Counted from the stretch's first letter, positions 9,149 to 17,680 are shown. The stretch: DNA of 64,000 nucleotides from UBA4742 sp963785815 (GCA_963785815.1 CAWAWN010000001.1:1178001-1242000); one strand, 5' to 3'. The notes: generated from the sequence alone by a model not told the origin. Program-made: numbers and translations.

Positions 9149-9239
9149 CGTCGGATCGGGTCGGTCCCCCATCGCCGTGGGACCGACCCGACCGCCCCGT
9201 GCTCCCCTCCACCAGACCGACCCTCCACTTCCCAGGACC

Positions 9240-10043
9240 GTGACCCCACCGTCGAACCTCATCGGCTTCTCCGTCCAGGGCCCGGCCCGGGCGCCGGTCG
9301 TGGTGCTGCTGCACCCCTCGGGCCTGGGTCCCCAGGCCATGGCCCCGCTGGCGGCCCAGCTGGCCCCTCGACGTCGGGTGGTCGTGACCGCCCGCCGCGG
9401 CTATGCGGGCAGCGAGCAGTTGGGGCCGGCAGCCTCGCTCGACACGCACGCCGACGACCTGGCCCTGCTGCTCGACCACCTCGAGGTCGACCAGGCCACC
9501 TTCGTGGGCGTGAGCGCCGGGGCCACCCTGGTGCTGGCCACCGCCATCAACCACCCCACCCGGGTGACCAGCGGCTTGGCCCACGAACCGCTGATCGGGC
9601 CGCTGGCCCCACAGCTGGACAGCCAGGTGAGCGAACGGGCCGCGGCCCTCGCCGCGTCGGGCCAGGCCGGCGACGTCGCCGGCTTCGTGGCCGACCTCGT
9701 CGGCGTCGAGACCTGGAACCGCCTGCCGCCCGCGTGGCACGCCGCGGTGCGGGCCAACGCCGACGCCGTGCTGGGCGAGCTGGGTGCCTTCCCGCGCTTC
9801 GCGCCCAGCCCGAAGGCCCTGCGCCGACTGGGCCCGCTCGGCGTGCGCACCTCGGTGGGTGCTCGCAGCGGTCCGGCGCGCCACCAGGCGGCCCAGGTGC
9901 TGCGCGAGCTCGGCATCGCCTGCCCGGTGAGGGCCGAGGTCGGGCACCTGGGGGGCCTGGATCAGCCCCGCGAGCTGGCCGCCCTGGTGCTCGGGGCCGA
10001 CCGGGACGGGCCGGCCGTGGCCTCGACGCGGAGGCCCCTGTGA
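9240..10043 (+). CDS. Alpha/beta hydrolase fold protein in the importer operon
   Basis: A 267-residue alpha/beta hydrolase. Visible elements are the oxyanion-region HPSG, the nucleophile elbow GVSAG near residue 85 and a late GHLGG that may hold the catalytic His. I start it at GTG 9240 because the residues upstream in the longer frame are Pro/Arg-rich and have no fold similarity. It overlaps the next gene by 4 bases, so it belongs to the same operon. Its substrate is unknown. By position it may process the imported compound or an ester/amide precursor before the isochorismatase-fold enzyme acts (inference). Confidence 0.82.
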   Translation: MTPPSNLIGFSVQGPARAPVVVLLHPSGLGPQAMAPLAAQLAPRRRVVVTARRGYAGSEQLGPAASLDTHADDLALLLDHLEVDQATFVGVSAGATLVLATAINHPTRVTSGLAHEPLIGPLAPQLDSQVSERAAALAASGQAGDVAGFVADLVGVETWNRLPPAWHAAVRANADAVLGELGAFPRFAPSPKALRRLGPLGVRTSVGARSGPARHQAAQVLRELGIACPVRAEVGHLGGLDQPRELAALVLGADRDGPAVASTRRPL

Positions 10044-10624
10044 ACACGCTGGACCATGCCGAGCCATATCCGTGGCCCTACGACGGCGGCCTGCGGGCCG
10101 GCCTGACCGCGGTGGTGGTGGCGGGCGCCGATCCGCGGTGGACGGCAACGGTGGACGCAGCCAGGGCGCTGGCCGAACGGCTCGATCGCTGGCTGGACGA
10201 GCTGCGGCCCCTCGGGGTGGCCGTCGTCCACCTCCAACACCGGGTGCCGGCTCGGGTCGGACGGACCGCGGCGGGTGCCGCCCCCGGGCCGGGAGGGCTG
10301 CCACCGCACGCGGAGGACACCGTCCTCGAGGTGGCGGGGATCGACGGCTTCTACGGCTCACCGCTCGACCGGTGGCTGCGCAGCCGGGGGCGCCGGTACC
10401 TGGCGTTGTGCGGGTTCGGGCTGGAAGGCCCGGTGCACAGCACCATGCGATCGGCCAACGACCGAGGCTACGAATGCCTGCTGGTGCGGGACCTGTCCGG
10501 CGCCTGGGACGCGACCACCGCGTCCGCCGCCCTGTCCACCGTGTGCATGTCGGGCGGGATCTTCGGCGCCGTCGGCACCAGCGCAGACCTGCTGGGTGCC
10601 CTGGCTCGGGCCGGGCCCGACTGA
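10040..10624 (+). CDS. Isochorismatase-fold pseudoenzyme, degenerate paralogue of the adjacent biuret hydrolase
   Basis: A 194-residue protein clearly related to its downstream neighbour: it shares the N-terminal EPYPWPYDGG, the core motif (HSTMRSANDRGYECLL) and the end motif (GGIFGAVG). It has lost every key catalytic position. Against the neighbour's D27, K133, C166 and Q206 it has G29, V98, P131 and S171. It also lacks the loop after the catalytic Asp and about 30 residues around the neighbour's KRIGAGIGDPGP segment. The frame is intact, starts at a GTG overlapping the hydrolase stop, and keeps the actinobacterial codon pattern, so it is probably expressed. It may serve as a structural or regulatory partner of the active enzyme (inference). 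Confidence 0.85.
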   Translation: MNTLDHAEPYPWPYDGGLRAGLTAVVVAGADPRWTATVDAARALAERLDRWLDELRPLGVAVVHLQHRVPARVGRTAAGAAPGPGGLPPHAEDTVLEVAGIDGFYGSPLDRWLRSRGRRYLALCGFGLEGPVHSTMRSANDRGYECLLVRDLSGAWDATTASAALSTVCMSGGIFGAVGTSADLLGALARAGPD

Positions 10625-10693
10625 TCACCGCCTGCCCACCACCGGCTCACCATCACCGACCACCTGCCGCGACACCCAACGAGAGGAACGCCC

Positions 10694-11380
10694 GTGCACG
10701 TCGATGCCGATCCCTACCCCTGGCCCTACGACGGGGCCGTCGACCCGTCCCGCACGGCCCTGGTGAACATCGACTGGCAGGTCGACTTCTGCGGCTTCGG
10801 CGGCTACGTCGACAAGATGGGCTACGACCTGTCGCTGACCCGGGCCGGGCTGGCGCCCACGGCCCGGGTGCTCGAGGTGGCGCGGGCGGCCGGCCTGTTC
10901 GTGCTGCACACCCGCGAAGGCCACGTCGAGGACCTGAGCGACTGCCCGCCCAACAAGTTGTGGCGCTCCAAGCGGATCGGGGCCGGCATCGGCGACCCCG
11001 GCCCGGCTGGCCGCTGCCTGGTCCGCGGCGAGCCCGGGTGGGAGATCGTGCCCGAGGTCGCCCCGCAGCCCGGCGAACCGGTGGTCGACAAGCCGGGCAA
11101 GGGCGCCTTCTACGCCACCGACCTCGACCTCCTGCTGCGCAACCGCGACATCACCCACATCGTGCTCACCGGCATCACCACCGACGTGTGCGTGCACACC
11201 ACCATGCGCGAGGCGAACGACCGCGGCTACGAGTGCCTGCTGCTGTCGGACTGCACGGGCGCCACCGACCACGGCAACTACCTGGCCGCCCTCAAGATGG
11301 TCACCATGCAGGGCGGCGTGTTCGGGGCGGTGGCGCCGTCGGAGGCGTTCCTGGCCGCGCTGGACGCCACCGCGCCATGA
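10694..11380 (+). CDS. biuH: Biuret amidohydrolase-like cysteine hydrolase (isochorismatase superfamily)
   Basis: A 228-residue cysteine hydrolase that aligns along its whole length with the biuret hydrolase BiuH as I remember that protein: ADPYPWPYDGA at the start, KRIGAGIGDPGP, RGEPGWEIVPE, DKPGKGAFYATDL, GITTDVCVHTTMREANDRGYECLLL and MQGGVFG. The triad is D27, K133, C166, each exactly 9 lower than the published D36, K142, C175 of the Rhizobium enzyme. Q206 matches the substrate-binding Gln of that family. BiuH converts biuret to allophanate and ammonia. The GTG start has a GAGAGGA ribosome binding site. It overlaps the amidase start by 4 bases (ATGA). A closely related ureide such as triuret cannot be excluded as substrate. 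Confidence 0.85.
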   Translation: MHVDADPYPWPYDGAVDPSRTALVNIDWQVDFCGFGGYVDKMGYDLSLTRAGLAPTARVLEVARAAGLFVLHTREGHVEDLSDCPPNKLWRSKRIGAGIGDPGPAGRCLVRGEPGWEIVPEVAPQPGEPVVDKPGKGAFYATDLDLLLRNRDITHIVLTGITTDVCVHTTMREANDRGYECLLLSDCTGATDHGNYLAALKMVTMQGGVFGAVAPSEAFLAALDATAP

Positions 11381-12876
11381 GCGCCTCCGACACGACGCCG
11401 GCCGGGACAGCCGATCTGCACGAGAGCCGGGCGCGGGCCGCCTTCGACGAGGCCCGCGCCCAGCTGGGCGCCCACCGGCTGGATCGACCACGCCGGTCGC
11501 TGCCCCTCGCCTACCAGGCCCCGGTCGCGCCCGACACCACCGCCGGATCGAGCCCCGGCTCGGGGCGACAGGGCGGGCCGGGCTCCCCGGCGGCCATCGG
11601 CGCGCTGGTCGACGCCCAACGCCGGGGCGAGATCACCGCCGAGGACCTTCTCGACCAGGTCCTGGCCCGGGTGGCGGAGCTGGACCCGGCGCTGGGCGGC
11701 ATCGTCGAGATGGACGAGGAGCGGGCCCGTCGGGACGCCCGGGCCCTGGACCAGCGGCGACGCCAGGGCCACGCGCTGGGGCCGCTGCACGGGGCCGTGA
11801 TGACCGTGAAGGACGTGATCGACGTGGCCGGCATGGCCACCCGCGCCGGTTCGGCCGCCTACCTCGACCACCCCGACCACGACGCGCCCAGTGTGGCCCG
11901 GCTGCGGGCCGCGGGGGCGGTGGTGCTGGCCAAGACCGCCACCCACGAGTTCGCCCTGGGGGTGACCACGCCTCAGAGCCGCAACCCGCACGCGCCCACC
12001 CGCATCCCCGGCGGATCCTCGGGGGGCTCGGCCATCGCCGTGGCCACCGGGATGGGCCACGCCTCGCTGGGCACCGACACCCGGGCCTCCATCCGCGTGC
12101 CCGCCGCCCTGTCGGGGGTGGTGGGGTTCAAGGGGCGCTTCGGGGCGGTGCCCACCGAAGGCGTGGTCACCCTGTCGTGGACCATGGACCACGTGGCCCC
12201 GATGGCCTCCACCGTGGCCGACGTCGCCCTGCTCTACGACGTGCTCACCGGCGAGGGTGCCGGGTTGGCCCACGCCGCGGGCCGTCCCGTGGCCGGTGTC
12301 CGGATCGGGATCCCCGAGGCCTGCTGGCGCGGATCGCAACCCGACGTGGAGCGGGCCGCCCGGCGGGCCGTCGAGGGGCTGGCCGCGTCGGGAGCCGTGG
12401 TGGGCCCCGCCTCGGCTCCGACGTCGGCCCAGCTGGACGCAGCCAGCTCGGTTGGTCTCGTCATCTCCCGCTGCGAGGCCGCGACCTTCCACCGGGAGTT
12501 GGGCACGGACCTCGACGCCTGCTGGACCGAGGTGGCCGACCAGCTGCGGGAAGCGGCGACCATCCCGGCGGTCGACTACCTGGCGGCCCAGCGGTGGCGG
12601 GCCGAGCTGCGCGACCAGCTGCTGGCGCCGTTCGACCAGCTCGACCTGCTGGCCATGCCCACCAGCCCGGTGGTGGCGCCGCCCGTGGCCGACTTCGCCG
12701 ACTTCCTGATGGTCCTGGCCCGCAACGCCATCCCGTGGAGCCTCGTCGGGTGCCCGGCCATCTCGGTGCCGTGCGGCGCGGACGCCGACGGGTTGCCCGT
12801 CGGCCTGCAGCTGGTGGGCCCGCCCGGCCGCGAACCCGAGCTGCTGGCGGCGGCCGCGGCGGTGACCTCGGTCTGA
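11377..12876 (+). CDS. Amidase signature family hydrolase (possible allophanate hydrolase role)
   Basis: A 499-residue amidase-signature enzyme with the Ser-cisSer-Lys triad K145 (MTVKD), S214 (PGGSSGGS) and S238 (TDTRASIR). The 24-residue spacing of the two serines matches the family. The normally invariant GGS before the nucleophile is RAS here, which is unusual. The first roughly 70 residues are a polar extension not seen in minimal amidases. It is the last gene of the operon and its ATG overlaps the biuret-hydrolase stop. In known biuret pathways the next step is allophanate hydrolysis by an amidase-signature enzyme (AtzF/TrzF), so this protein may fill that role. I cannot identify the AtzF C-terminal domain. 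Confidence 0.82.
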   Translation: MSASDTTPAGTADLHESRARAAFDEARAQLGAHRLDRPRRSLPLAYQAPVAPDTTAGSSPGSGRQGGPGSPAAIGALVDAQRRGEITAEDLLDQVLARVAELDPALGGIVEMDEERARRDARALDQRRRQGHALGPLHGAVMTVKDVIDVAGMATRAGSAAYLDHPDHDAPSVARLRAAGAVVLAKTATHEFALGVTTPQSRNPHAPTRIPGGSSGGSAIAVATGMGHASLGTDTRASIRVPAALSGVVGFKGRFGAVPTEGVVTLSWTMDHVAPMASTVADVALLYDVLTGEGAGLAHAAGRPVAGVRIGIPEACWRGSQPDVERAARRAVEGLAASGAVVGPASAPTSAQLDAASSVGLVISRCEAATFHRELGTDLDACWTEVADQLREAATIPAVDYLAAQRWRAELRDQLLAPFDQLDLLAMPTSPVVAPPVADFADFLMVLARNAIPWSLVGCPAISVPCGADADGLPVGLQLVGPPGREPELLAAAAAVTSV

Positions 12877-12995
12877 CGGGGCGCGGGCGGGCGCGCCGAG
12901 CCACCAGGGCGGAGCGCGCGCCGATTCGGGCGTGGGTGCGGACCGTCGCTAACGTGTCCGGGTTCTCAGGACCGCCCGACGAAGTGAGGCAGCAC

Positions 12996-13895
12996 ATGGC
13001 AGACATCGGCTACGACGGCAAGGTGGCGATCATCACCGGTGCGGGCGGTGGCCTCGGCCGGGAGCACGCGCTGGAGTTCGCCCGCCGGGGCGCCCGCGTG
13101 GTCATCAACGACCTGGGGGGCTCGGTCAGCGGCGAGGGCGGTGGCGAGGGCCCGGCCCACGCCACGGCCGCCGAGATCAACGACCTCGGCGGCATCGCGG
13201 TGCCCGACACCAACAGCGTGGCCACCCCTGACGGGGGCAAGGCCGTGGTGCAGACCGCGCTCGACGAGTTCGGCACGGTCGACATCGTGGTCAACAACGC
13301 CGGCATCCTGCGGGACAAGACGTTCCACAACATGACCCCCGAGCTGCTCGAGCCGGTGATCTCGGTCCACCTGCTGGGCGCCTTCTACGTGACCCAGCCG
13401 GCGTATGTGATCATGCGCGAGAAGGGCTACGGCCGGATCGTGAACACCTCGTCGAACTCGGGCATCCTGGGCAACTTCGGTCAGTCCAACTACGCCGCGG
13501 CCAAGATGGGCCTGGTCGGGTTCACCCGCGTGCTGGCCAACGAGGGCCGCAAGCACAACATCAAGGCCAACGCCATCGCCCCGGTGGCCAAGACCCGCAT
13601 GACCGAGGAGCTGCTCGGCGCCGTGGGCGACAAGCTCGACCCCAAGCTGGTCACCCCCGTCGTGTGCTGGCTGGCCTCCGAAGAGGTCGACGTCAGCGGC
13701 GAGATCTACTCGGTGGCCGGTGGGCTGGTCAGCCGCTTCTTCATCGGGCTCACCCCGGGCTACCTCAACCCCGAGCTGACCGTCGAGGACGTCCGCGACC
13801 ACTGGGCCGAGATCCGCGACGAGGACGGCTACATCGTCCCCGACGGGCCCAACGACGAGCTGCGCAAGATCTTCGAGCTGCTCAGCGACAAGTAG
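12996..13895 (+). CDS. SDR-family (3R)-hydroxyacyl-CoA dehydrogenase-like oxidoreductase
   Basis: A 299-residue short-chain dehydrogenase with TGAGGGLGREHA (NAD(P) binding), NNAG, a catalytic Ser in NTSSNSG and the YAAAK pair. The segment NDLGGSVSGEGGGEGPA is characteristic of the dehydrogenase half of MFE-2/HSD17B4-type enzymes, which oxidise 3-hydroxyacyl-CoA in beta-oxidation. The C-terminal tail of about 50 residues beyond the Rossmann fold also fits that subgroup. The ATG at 12996 is preceded by GTGAGGC; an in-frame GTG at 12984 is a weaker alternative. A TAACGT hexamer about 40 bases upstream may be its promoter. Confidence 0.88.
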   Translation: MADIGYDGKVAIITGAGGGLGREHALEFARRGARVVINDLGGSVSGEGGGEGPAHATAAEINDLGGIAVPDTNSVATPDGGKAVVQTALDEFGTVDIVVNNAGILRDKTFHNMTPELLEPVISVHLLGAFYVTQPAYVIMREKGYGRIVNTSSNSGILGNFGQSNYAAAKMGLVGFTRVLANEGRKHNIKANAIAPVAKTRMTEELLGAVGDKLDPKLVTPVVCWLASEEVDVSGEIYSVAGGLVSRFFIGLTPGYLNPELTVEDVRDHWAEIRDEDGYIVPDGPNDELRKIFELLSDK

Positions 13896-13943
13896 GGCCG
13901 AGATCACCCGACGGATTCCCGGGGGCACGGGCGATGATGGGGT

Positions 13944-14516
13944 GTGAGCGGCGACCCTGAGCGCACCGACGACCCGGCCCATCGAGCCGGCGCGGCACTG
14001 CTGGCGCTCTACGACACCGCCCTCCCCCAGGTCTACGGGTACCTGCTGCCGCGCTGTGGGGGGCAGGTGCCGCTGGCCCAGGACCTGACGGCCGAGACCT
14101 TCCTGGCCGCGGTCCGCGCCGTCCGCTCGGGTGCCCCTCCCGACCCGCTGTCGGTGGCCTGGCTGGTCGGCGTCGCCCGCCACAAGCTGGCCGACCACTG
14201 GCGCCGCCAGGCCCGCGAGGCGCGGAAGCTGGCGGCGGTGGCCGACTTCGACGAGACCACCGACGACCCCTGGGAGGTCCGGCTCGACGCGCTCCGGGCC
14301 CGCACCACCCTCGAGGTGCTCGCACCCCAGCACCGCGCCGCGCTGACGCTGCGCTACGTCGACGACCTGCCCGTGGCGGAGGTGGCCACCCTCCTGCAGC
14401 GCAGCCTGCACGCCACCGAGGCCCTGCTCGGACGGGCGAAGGCTGCCTTCCGCCGCGCCTACGACGAGGACGACGGCGTCGAGGCCGACCAGGGAGAAGA
14501 GGACCGAGATGCCTGA
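13944..14516 (+). CDS. ECF-type RNA polymerase sigma factor
   Basis: A 190-residue sigma-70 family protein with region 2 (LPRCGGQVPLAQDLTAETFL, then WLVGVARHKLADHWRR) and region 4 (RAALTLRYVDDLPVAEVATLL, helix-turn-helix). It starts at GTG 13944 and overlaps the following VOC-domain gene by 8 bases, so the two proteins are translationally coupled. No classical zinc anti-sigma factor is encoded next to it. The coupled VOC protein is the obvious candidate modulator. Confidence 0.9.
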   Translation: MSGDPERTDDPAHRAGAALLALYDTALPQVYGYLLPRCGGQVPLAQDLTAETFLAAVRAVRSGAPPDPLSVAWLVGVARHKLADHWRRQAREARKLAAVADFDETTDDPWEVRLDALRARTTLEVLAPQHRAALTLRYVDDLPVAEVATLLQRSLHATEALLGRAKAAFRRAYDEDDGVEADQGEEDRDA

Positions 14517-15831
14517 TCCCTTCGACGCGCTCCGCGAGCCGGTCCACCCCGTCCGCCCGGACGCCGGGTTCACCACCCAGCTGCGCGCCCGGCTGCTGTT
14601 GGCGCTCGGCCTGCCCGCTTCCACCACGAGAGGAGCAACCATGACCACCACCGACGCCGACTCCCGGCCGAACTCGAAGGCGACCCCCCTCGGCGACATC
14701 CCCGCCGGCGCCACCATCCCCTACCTCGCCGTGTCCGACGCGCGACGCGCCATCGACTGGTACGTCGAGGTCTTCGGCGCCCGCGTCGTGCAGGAGCCGG
14801 TCGTGATGCCCGACGATCGCATCGGCCACGTCGAGCTGGGGCTCGGGACCGGCGTGCTCTACCTGGCGGACGAGCACCCCGAGATCGGGCACGTGGCGCC
14901 GATGGGCGGCGCGACGTCGGTCAGCCTCGTGCTGCGCGTCTCCGACGTCGACGCGACCGTCGCGGCCGCCGTGGCCGCCGGGGCCGAGCTCACGCGGTCG
15001 GTCTACGAGGACCACGGTCACCGGGGGGCCACGCTGGTCGACCCCTTCGGCCACCGCTGGATGGTGCAGACACCGCTGCCGGCCCCGGCTTCGCAACGGG
15101 GCGTCCCGGCGCAGCCGGGCGACATCGTCTACGCCTCGCTCTGGGTGGCCGACGACGAGCGGGCCGCAGCCTTCTACGGTTCGGTGCTCGGATGGCGCAC
15201 CGAACCGGCGGCCGCCGGCCACGCCCGTCGCGTCGAGGGCGCGGTGCCCCACCTCGGGGTGATGGGTGGCCACGAGACCGCGCCGATGTTCCTCTGCTAC
15301 GGCGTCGACGACCTCGACGGCGCCCTCGAGCAGGTCGTCGCCGGCGGCGGCCGGGCCGGGGAGCCGACCGACGAGCCGTTCGGCCGCGTGGCCGAGTGCG
15401 TCGATCCCGAGGGTGCCCAGTTCGCGCTCTACCAGCTCACCTCCGACGAGGTGGTCGACGTGGCGGACGCGTCGGCGGCGGTGCGCCCGGTGAACGGCGC
15501 CGGCCACGGCGACCTCGCCTACATCACGGTCTCAGCGGTCGACTCGGCTCGGTTCCGCCGGTTCTACGGCGACGTGCTCGGCTGGGAGTTCGCCGCCGGC
15601 CGGGTCGAGGACGGCTGGCAGGTGACCGACTCGGCGCCCATGGTGGGCGTCCAGGGAGGCCACGACCAGGTGGCGATCGTCCCGATGTACCGCGTCGACG
15701 ACATCGACGCCGCGGTCGATCGGGTCCGGGCGGCCGGCGGGACCTCGACCGACCCCGAGCCCCAGCCGTACGGGATCTCGGCCGAGTGCGTCGACGACCA
15801 GGGCAACCGGTTCTTCCTCGGCCAGCTCTGA
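14509..15831 (+). CDS. Triple VOC/glyoxalase-domain protein with sigma-associated N-terminus
   Basis: A 440-residue protein with an N-terminal helix-rich segment of about 45 residues (DPFDALREPVHPVRPDAGF, then LRARLLLALGLP) followed by three VOC-fold domains at about 65-190, 205-320 and 330-440. Each has the DPFGHRW/DPEGAQF/DDQGNRF-type C-terminal strand. The start overlaps the sigma-factor stop. An alternative ATG at 14641 has a good AGAGGAG site and would remove the N-terminal segment, so two products are possible. I recall the same N-terminal segment preceding VOC domains beside ECF sigma genes in other actinobacteria, which suggests a sigma-binding tail and VOC sensor (inference). Confidence 0.85.
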   Translation: MPDPFDALREPVHPVRPDAGFTTQLRARLLLALGLPASTTRGATMTTTDADSRPNSKATPLGDIPAGATIPYLAVSDARRAIDWYVEVFGARVVQEPVVMPDDRIGHVELGLGTGVLYLADEHPEIGHVAPMGGATSVSLVLRVSDVDATVAAAVAAGAELTRSVYEDHGHRGATLVDPFGHRWMVQTPLPAPASQRGVPAQPGDIVYASLWVADDERAAAFYGSVLGWRTEPAAAGHARRVEGAVPHLGVMGGHETAPMFLCYGVDDLDGALEQVVAGGGRAGEPTDEPFGRVAECVDPEGAQFALYQLTSDEVVDVADASAAVRPVNGAGHGDLAYITVSAVDSARFRRFYGDVLGWEFAAGRVEDGWQVTDSAPMVGVQGGHDQVAIVPMYRVDDIDAAVDRVRAAGGTSTDPEPQPYGISAECVDDQGNRFFLGQL

Positions 15832-15891
15832 GCGGCCTGCTCGCCGAGCCCGCGTGCCGAGCTGCACTTCTCGGCGTCGGGAGGGCGCACG

Positions 15892-15897
15892 TAGCAT
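15892..15897 (+). promoter_or_regulatory. Leaderless -10 element, glutaryl-CoA dehydrogenase
   Basis: TAGCAT placed 6 nt before ATG 15904, with no ribosome binding site between. The spacing predicts transcription starting at the A of the start codon. Confidence 0.6.
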
Positions 15898-15903
15898 CGT
15901 GAC

Positions 15904-17115
15904 ATGACCTCCCCAGCCGCCGAGCGCGGGTTCGGCTCCGGAAACGCCCACGACTTCCTCGAGCTCGACGCCCTGCTCGAAGACGACGAGCGCCTGCTGC
16001 GCCACACCGTGCGCCAGTTCGTGGGCGACCGCATCCTGCCGGAGGTGGCCGACTGGTTCGAGGTCGGCACCTTCCCCCGCGAGATGGCCAAGGAGATGGG
16101 GGCCCTCGGCCTGCTGGGCATGCACCTGTCGGGCTACGGCTGCGCCGGCACCAGCGCGGTGGCCTACGGGCTGGCCTGCCTCGAGCTGGAAGCGGGCGAC
16201 TCGGGTGCCCGCAGCTTCGTGTCGGTGCAGGGCTCGCTGGCCATGTTCCCCATCTGGAAGTTCGGGTCCGAGGAGCAGAAGCAGGAGTGGCTGCCCCGCA
16301 TGGCCGCCGGTGAGGCGGTGGGCTGCTTCGGGCTGACCGAGCCCGACTCCGGCAGCGATCCCGCCTCCATGCGCACCCGGGCCCGCCGCGACGGCGACGA
16401 CTGGATCCTGGACGGCACCAAGATGTGGATCACCAACGGCGGCATCGCTGACGTGGCCGTCATCTGGGCGCGCGCCGACGGCGCCGACGGGGGCCCCGGC
16501 CCGATCCACGGGTTCGTCGTCCCCACCGACACGCCCGGGTTCCGGGCCAACGACATCCACAAGAAGCTGTCGCTGCGGGCATCGGTCACCTCCGAGCTGG
16601 TGCTGGACGGGGTGCGCCTGCCCGACTCGGCCCGGCTGCCCGAGGTGGCCACCATGCGCGGGCCGCTGTCGTGCCTCAACGAGGCCCGCTACGGCATCTT
16701 GTGGGGTGCCACCGGCGCCGGCCGGGCCTGCTACGAGGCGGCCCTGGCCTACGCCGTCGAGCGCACCCAGTTCGACCGCCCCATCGCCTCGTTCCAGCTG
16801 ACCCAGCGCAAGCTGGTGGAGATGATGGTGCGGGTCAACAAGTCCCAGCTGGTGGCGTTGCACCTGGGCCGCATGAAGGACCAGGGTCGGCTCTCGTCGG
16901 CCCAGGTCAGCTTCGGCAAGATGGACAACGTCCGCGAGGCCCTCTGGATCGCCCGCGAGGCCCGTTCGGTGCTGGGCGCAAACGGCATCACCCTCGAGTA
17001 CCCGGTGATCCGCCACATGAACAACCTCGAGTCGGTGTTCACCTACGAGGGGACCAACGAGATCCACACCCTCGTGCTGGGCCAGGCCATCACCGGCCTG
17101 AACGCCTTCAGCTGA
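15904..17115 (+). CDS. Glutaryl-CoA dehydrogenase-like acyl-CoA dehydrogenase
   Basis: A 403-residue acyl-CoA dehydrogenase of the glutaryl-CoA dehydrogenase subgroup, which oxidatively decarboxylates glutaryl-CoA to crotonyl-CoA in lysine, tryptophan and aromatic-acid breakdown. Subgroup markers are YGCAGTSAVAYGL and ARSFVSVQGSLAM. The flavin loop is CFGLTEPDSGSDP, and the catalytic Glu is E382 in TYEGTNEIH. It appears to be a single-gene transcript from the TAGCAT promoter. The substrate is inferred from these markers and is not proved. Confidence 0.9.
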   Translation: MTSPAAERGFGSGNAHDFLELDALLEDDERLLRHTVRQFVGDRILPEVADWFEVGTFPREMAKEMGALGLLGMHLSGYGCAGTSAVAYGLACLELEAGDSGARSFVSVQGSLAMFPIWKFGSEEQKQEWLPRMAAGEAVGCFGLTEPDSGSDPASMRTRARRDGDDWILDGTKMWITNGGIADVAVIWARADGADGGPGPIHGFVVPTDTPGFRANDIHKKLSLRASVTSELVLDGVRLPDSARLPEVATMRGPLSCLNEARYGILWGATGAGRACYEAALAYAVERTQFDRPIASFQLTQRKLVEMMVRVNKSQLVALHLGRMKDQGRLSSAQVSFGKMDNVREALWIAREARSVLGANGITLEYPVIRHMNNLESVFTYEGTNEIHTLVLGQAITGLNAFS

Positions 17116-17197
17116 CCGCGCCGCTGGATCCGGGGGGGCCGATCGGACTAGACATCTGGGCCTAAAGACCCATGCGCCATCGTCCGATAGATCCTTC

Positions 17198-17680
17198 GTG
17201 AACGTCATCCACACCACCCCGCTGGACGGCATCGACCACATCCTGGCCGAGCTGCCCTCGTCGTGGGTCATCGGTTGGATGGACGAATGCCGGCTGGTGA
17301 TCGGCCCGTGCGGCGCGTTCGTGCTCATGCCCGCCCAGGTCGACCTGGCGGGGGCCGCGGACCGGGCCCAGGACCTGGCCCTGCGCACCCGCACGGTGCT
17401 GGCCCACCACATCAGCTGGATCCCGTTCATCGACGCGGCGGTGGTGACCACCGCCAACCGGCCGCCCGAGCCGGCCGTCGCCGCCATCGTCGTGCCCGTC
17501 GACCTGCTCGGCGAGCTGCTGCTCGAGGGCCCCGCGGTCATCGACCAGCCGGCCCTGGCCGTCATGCGAACCCTGCTGGTCGACGGCGAGCTGGCCGACT
17601 GGCGGGTGGGGACCGCTCCCACAGATGTCAGGATTGACCTGTGCGAGCCCCAAACCGACGCGCCGCGCGCGCACCTCTGA
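17198..17680 (+). CDS. Hypothetical protein with weak NERD-like core
   Basis: A 160-residue protein from a GTG at 17198. The central part (RLVIGPCGAFVLMP, then a helix and FIDAAVVTTANRP) vaguely resembles the beta-alpha-beta core of NERD/PD-(D/E)XK-like domains, but I see no conserved catalytic acid/Lys set, so no enzyme is claimed. There is no signal peptide. Its last 40 bases overlap the start of the next hydrolase gene on the same strand. A GATAGAT sequence just upstream may be its -10 region. Confidence 0.6.
   Translation: MNVIHTTPLDGIDHILAELPSSWVIGWMDECRLVIGPCGAFVLMPAQVDLAGAADRAQDLALRTRTVLAHHISWIPFIDAAVVTTANRPPEPAVAAIVVPVDLLGELLLEGPAVIDQPALAVMRTLLVDGELADWRVGTAPTDVRIDLCEPQTDAPRAHL

Noticed and set aside
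10040..10624. Isochorismatase-fold gene considered a second active hydrolase
   Set aside because: The positions of Asp, Lys and Cys are Gly, Val and Pro, so the family chemistry is not possible.
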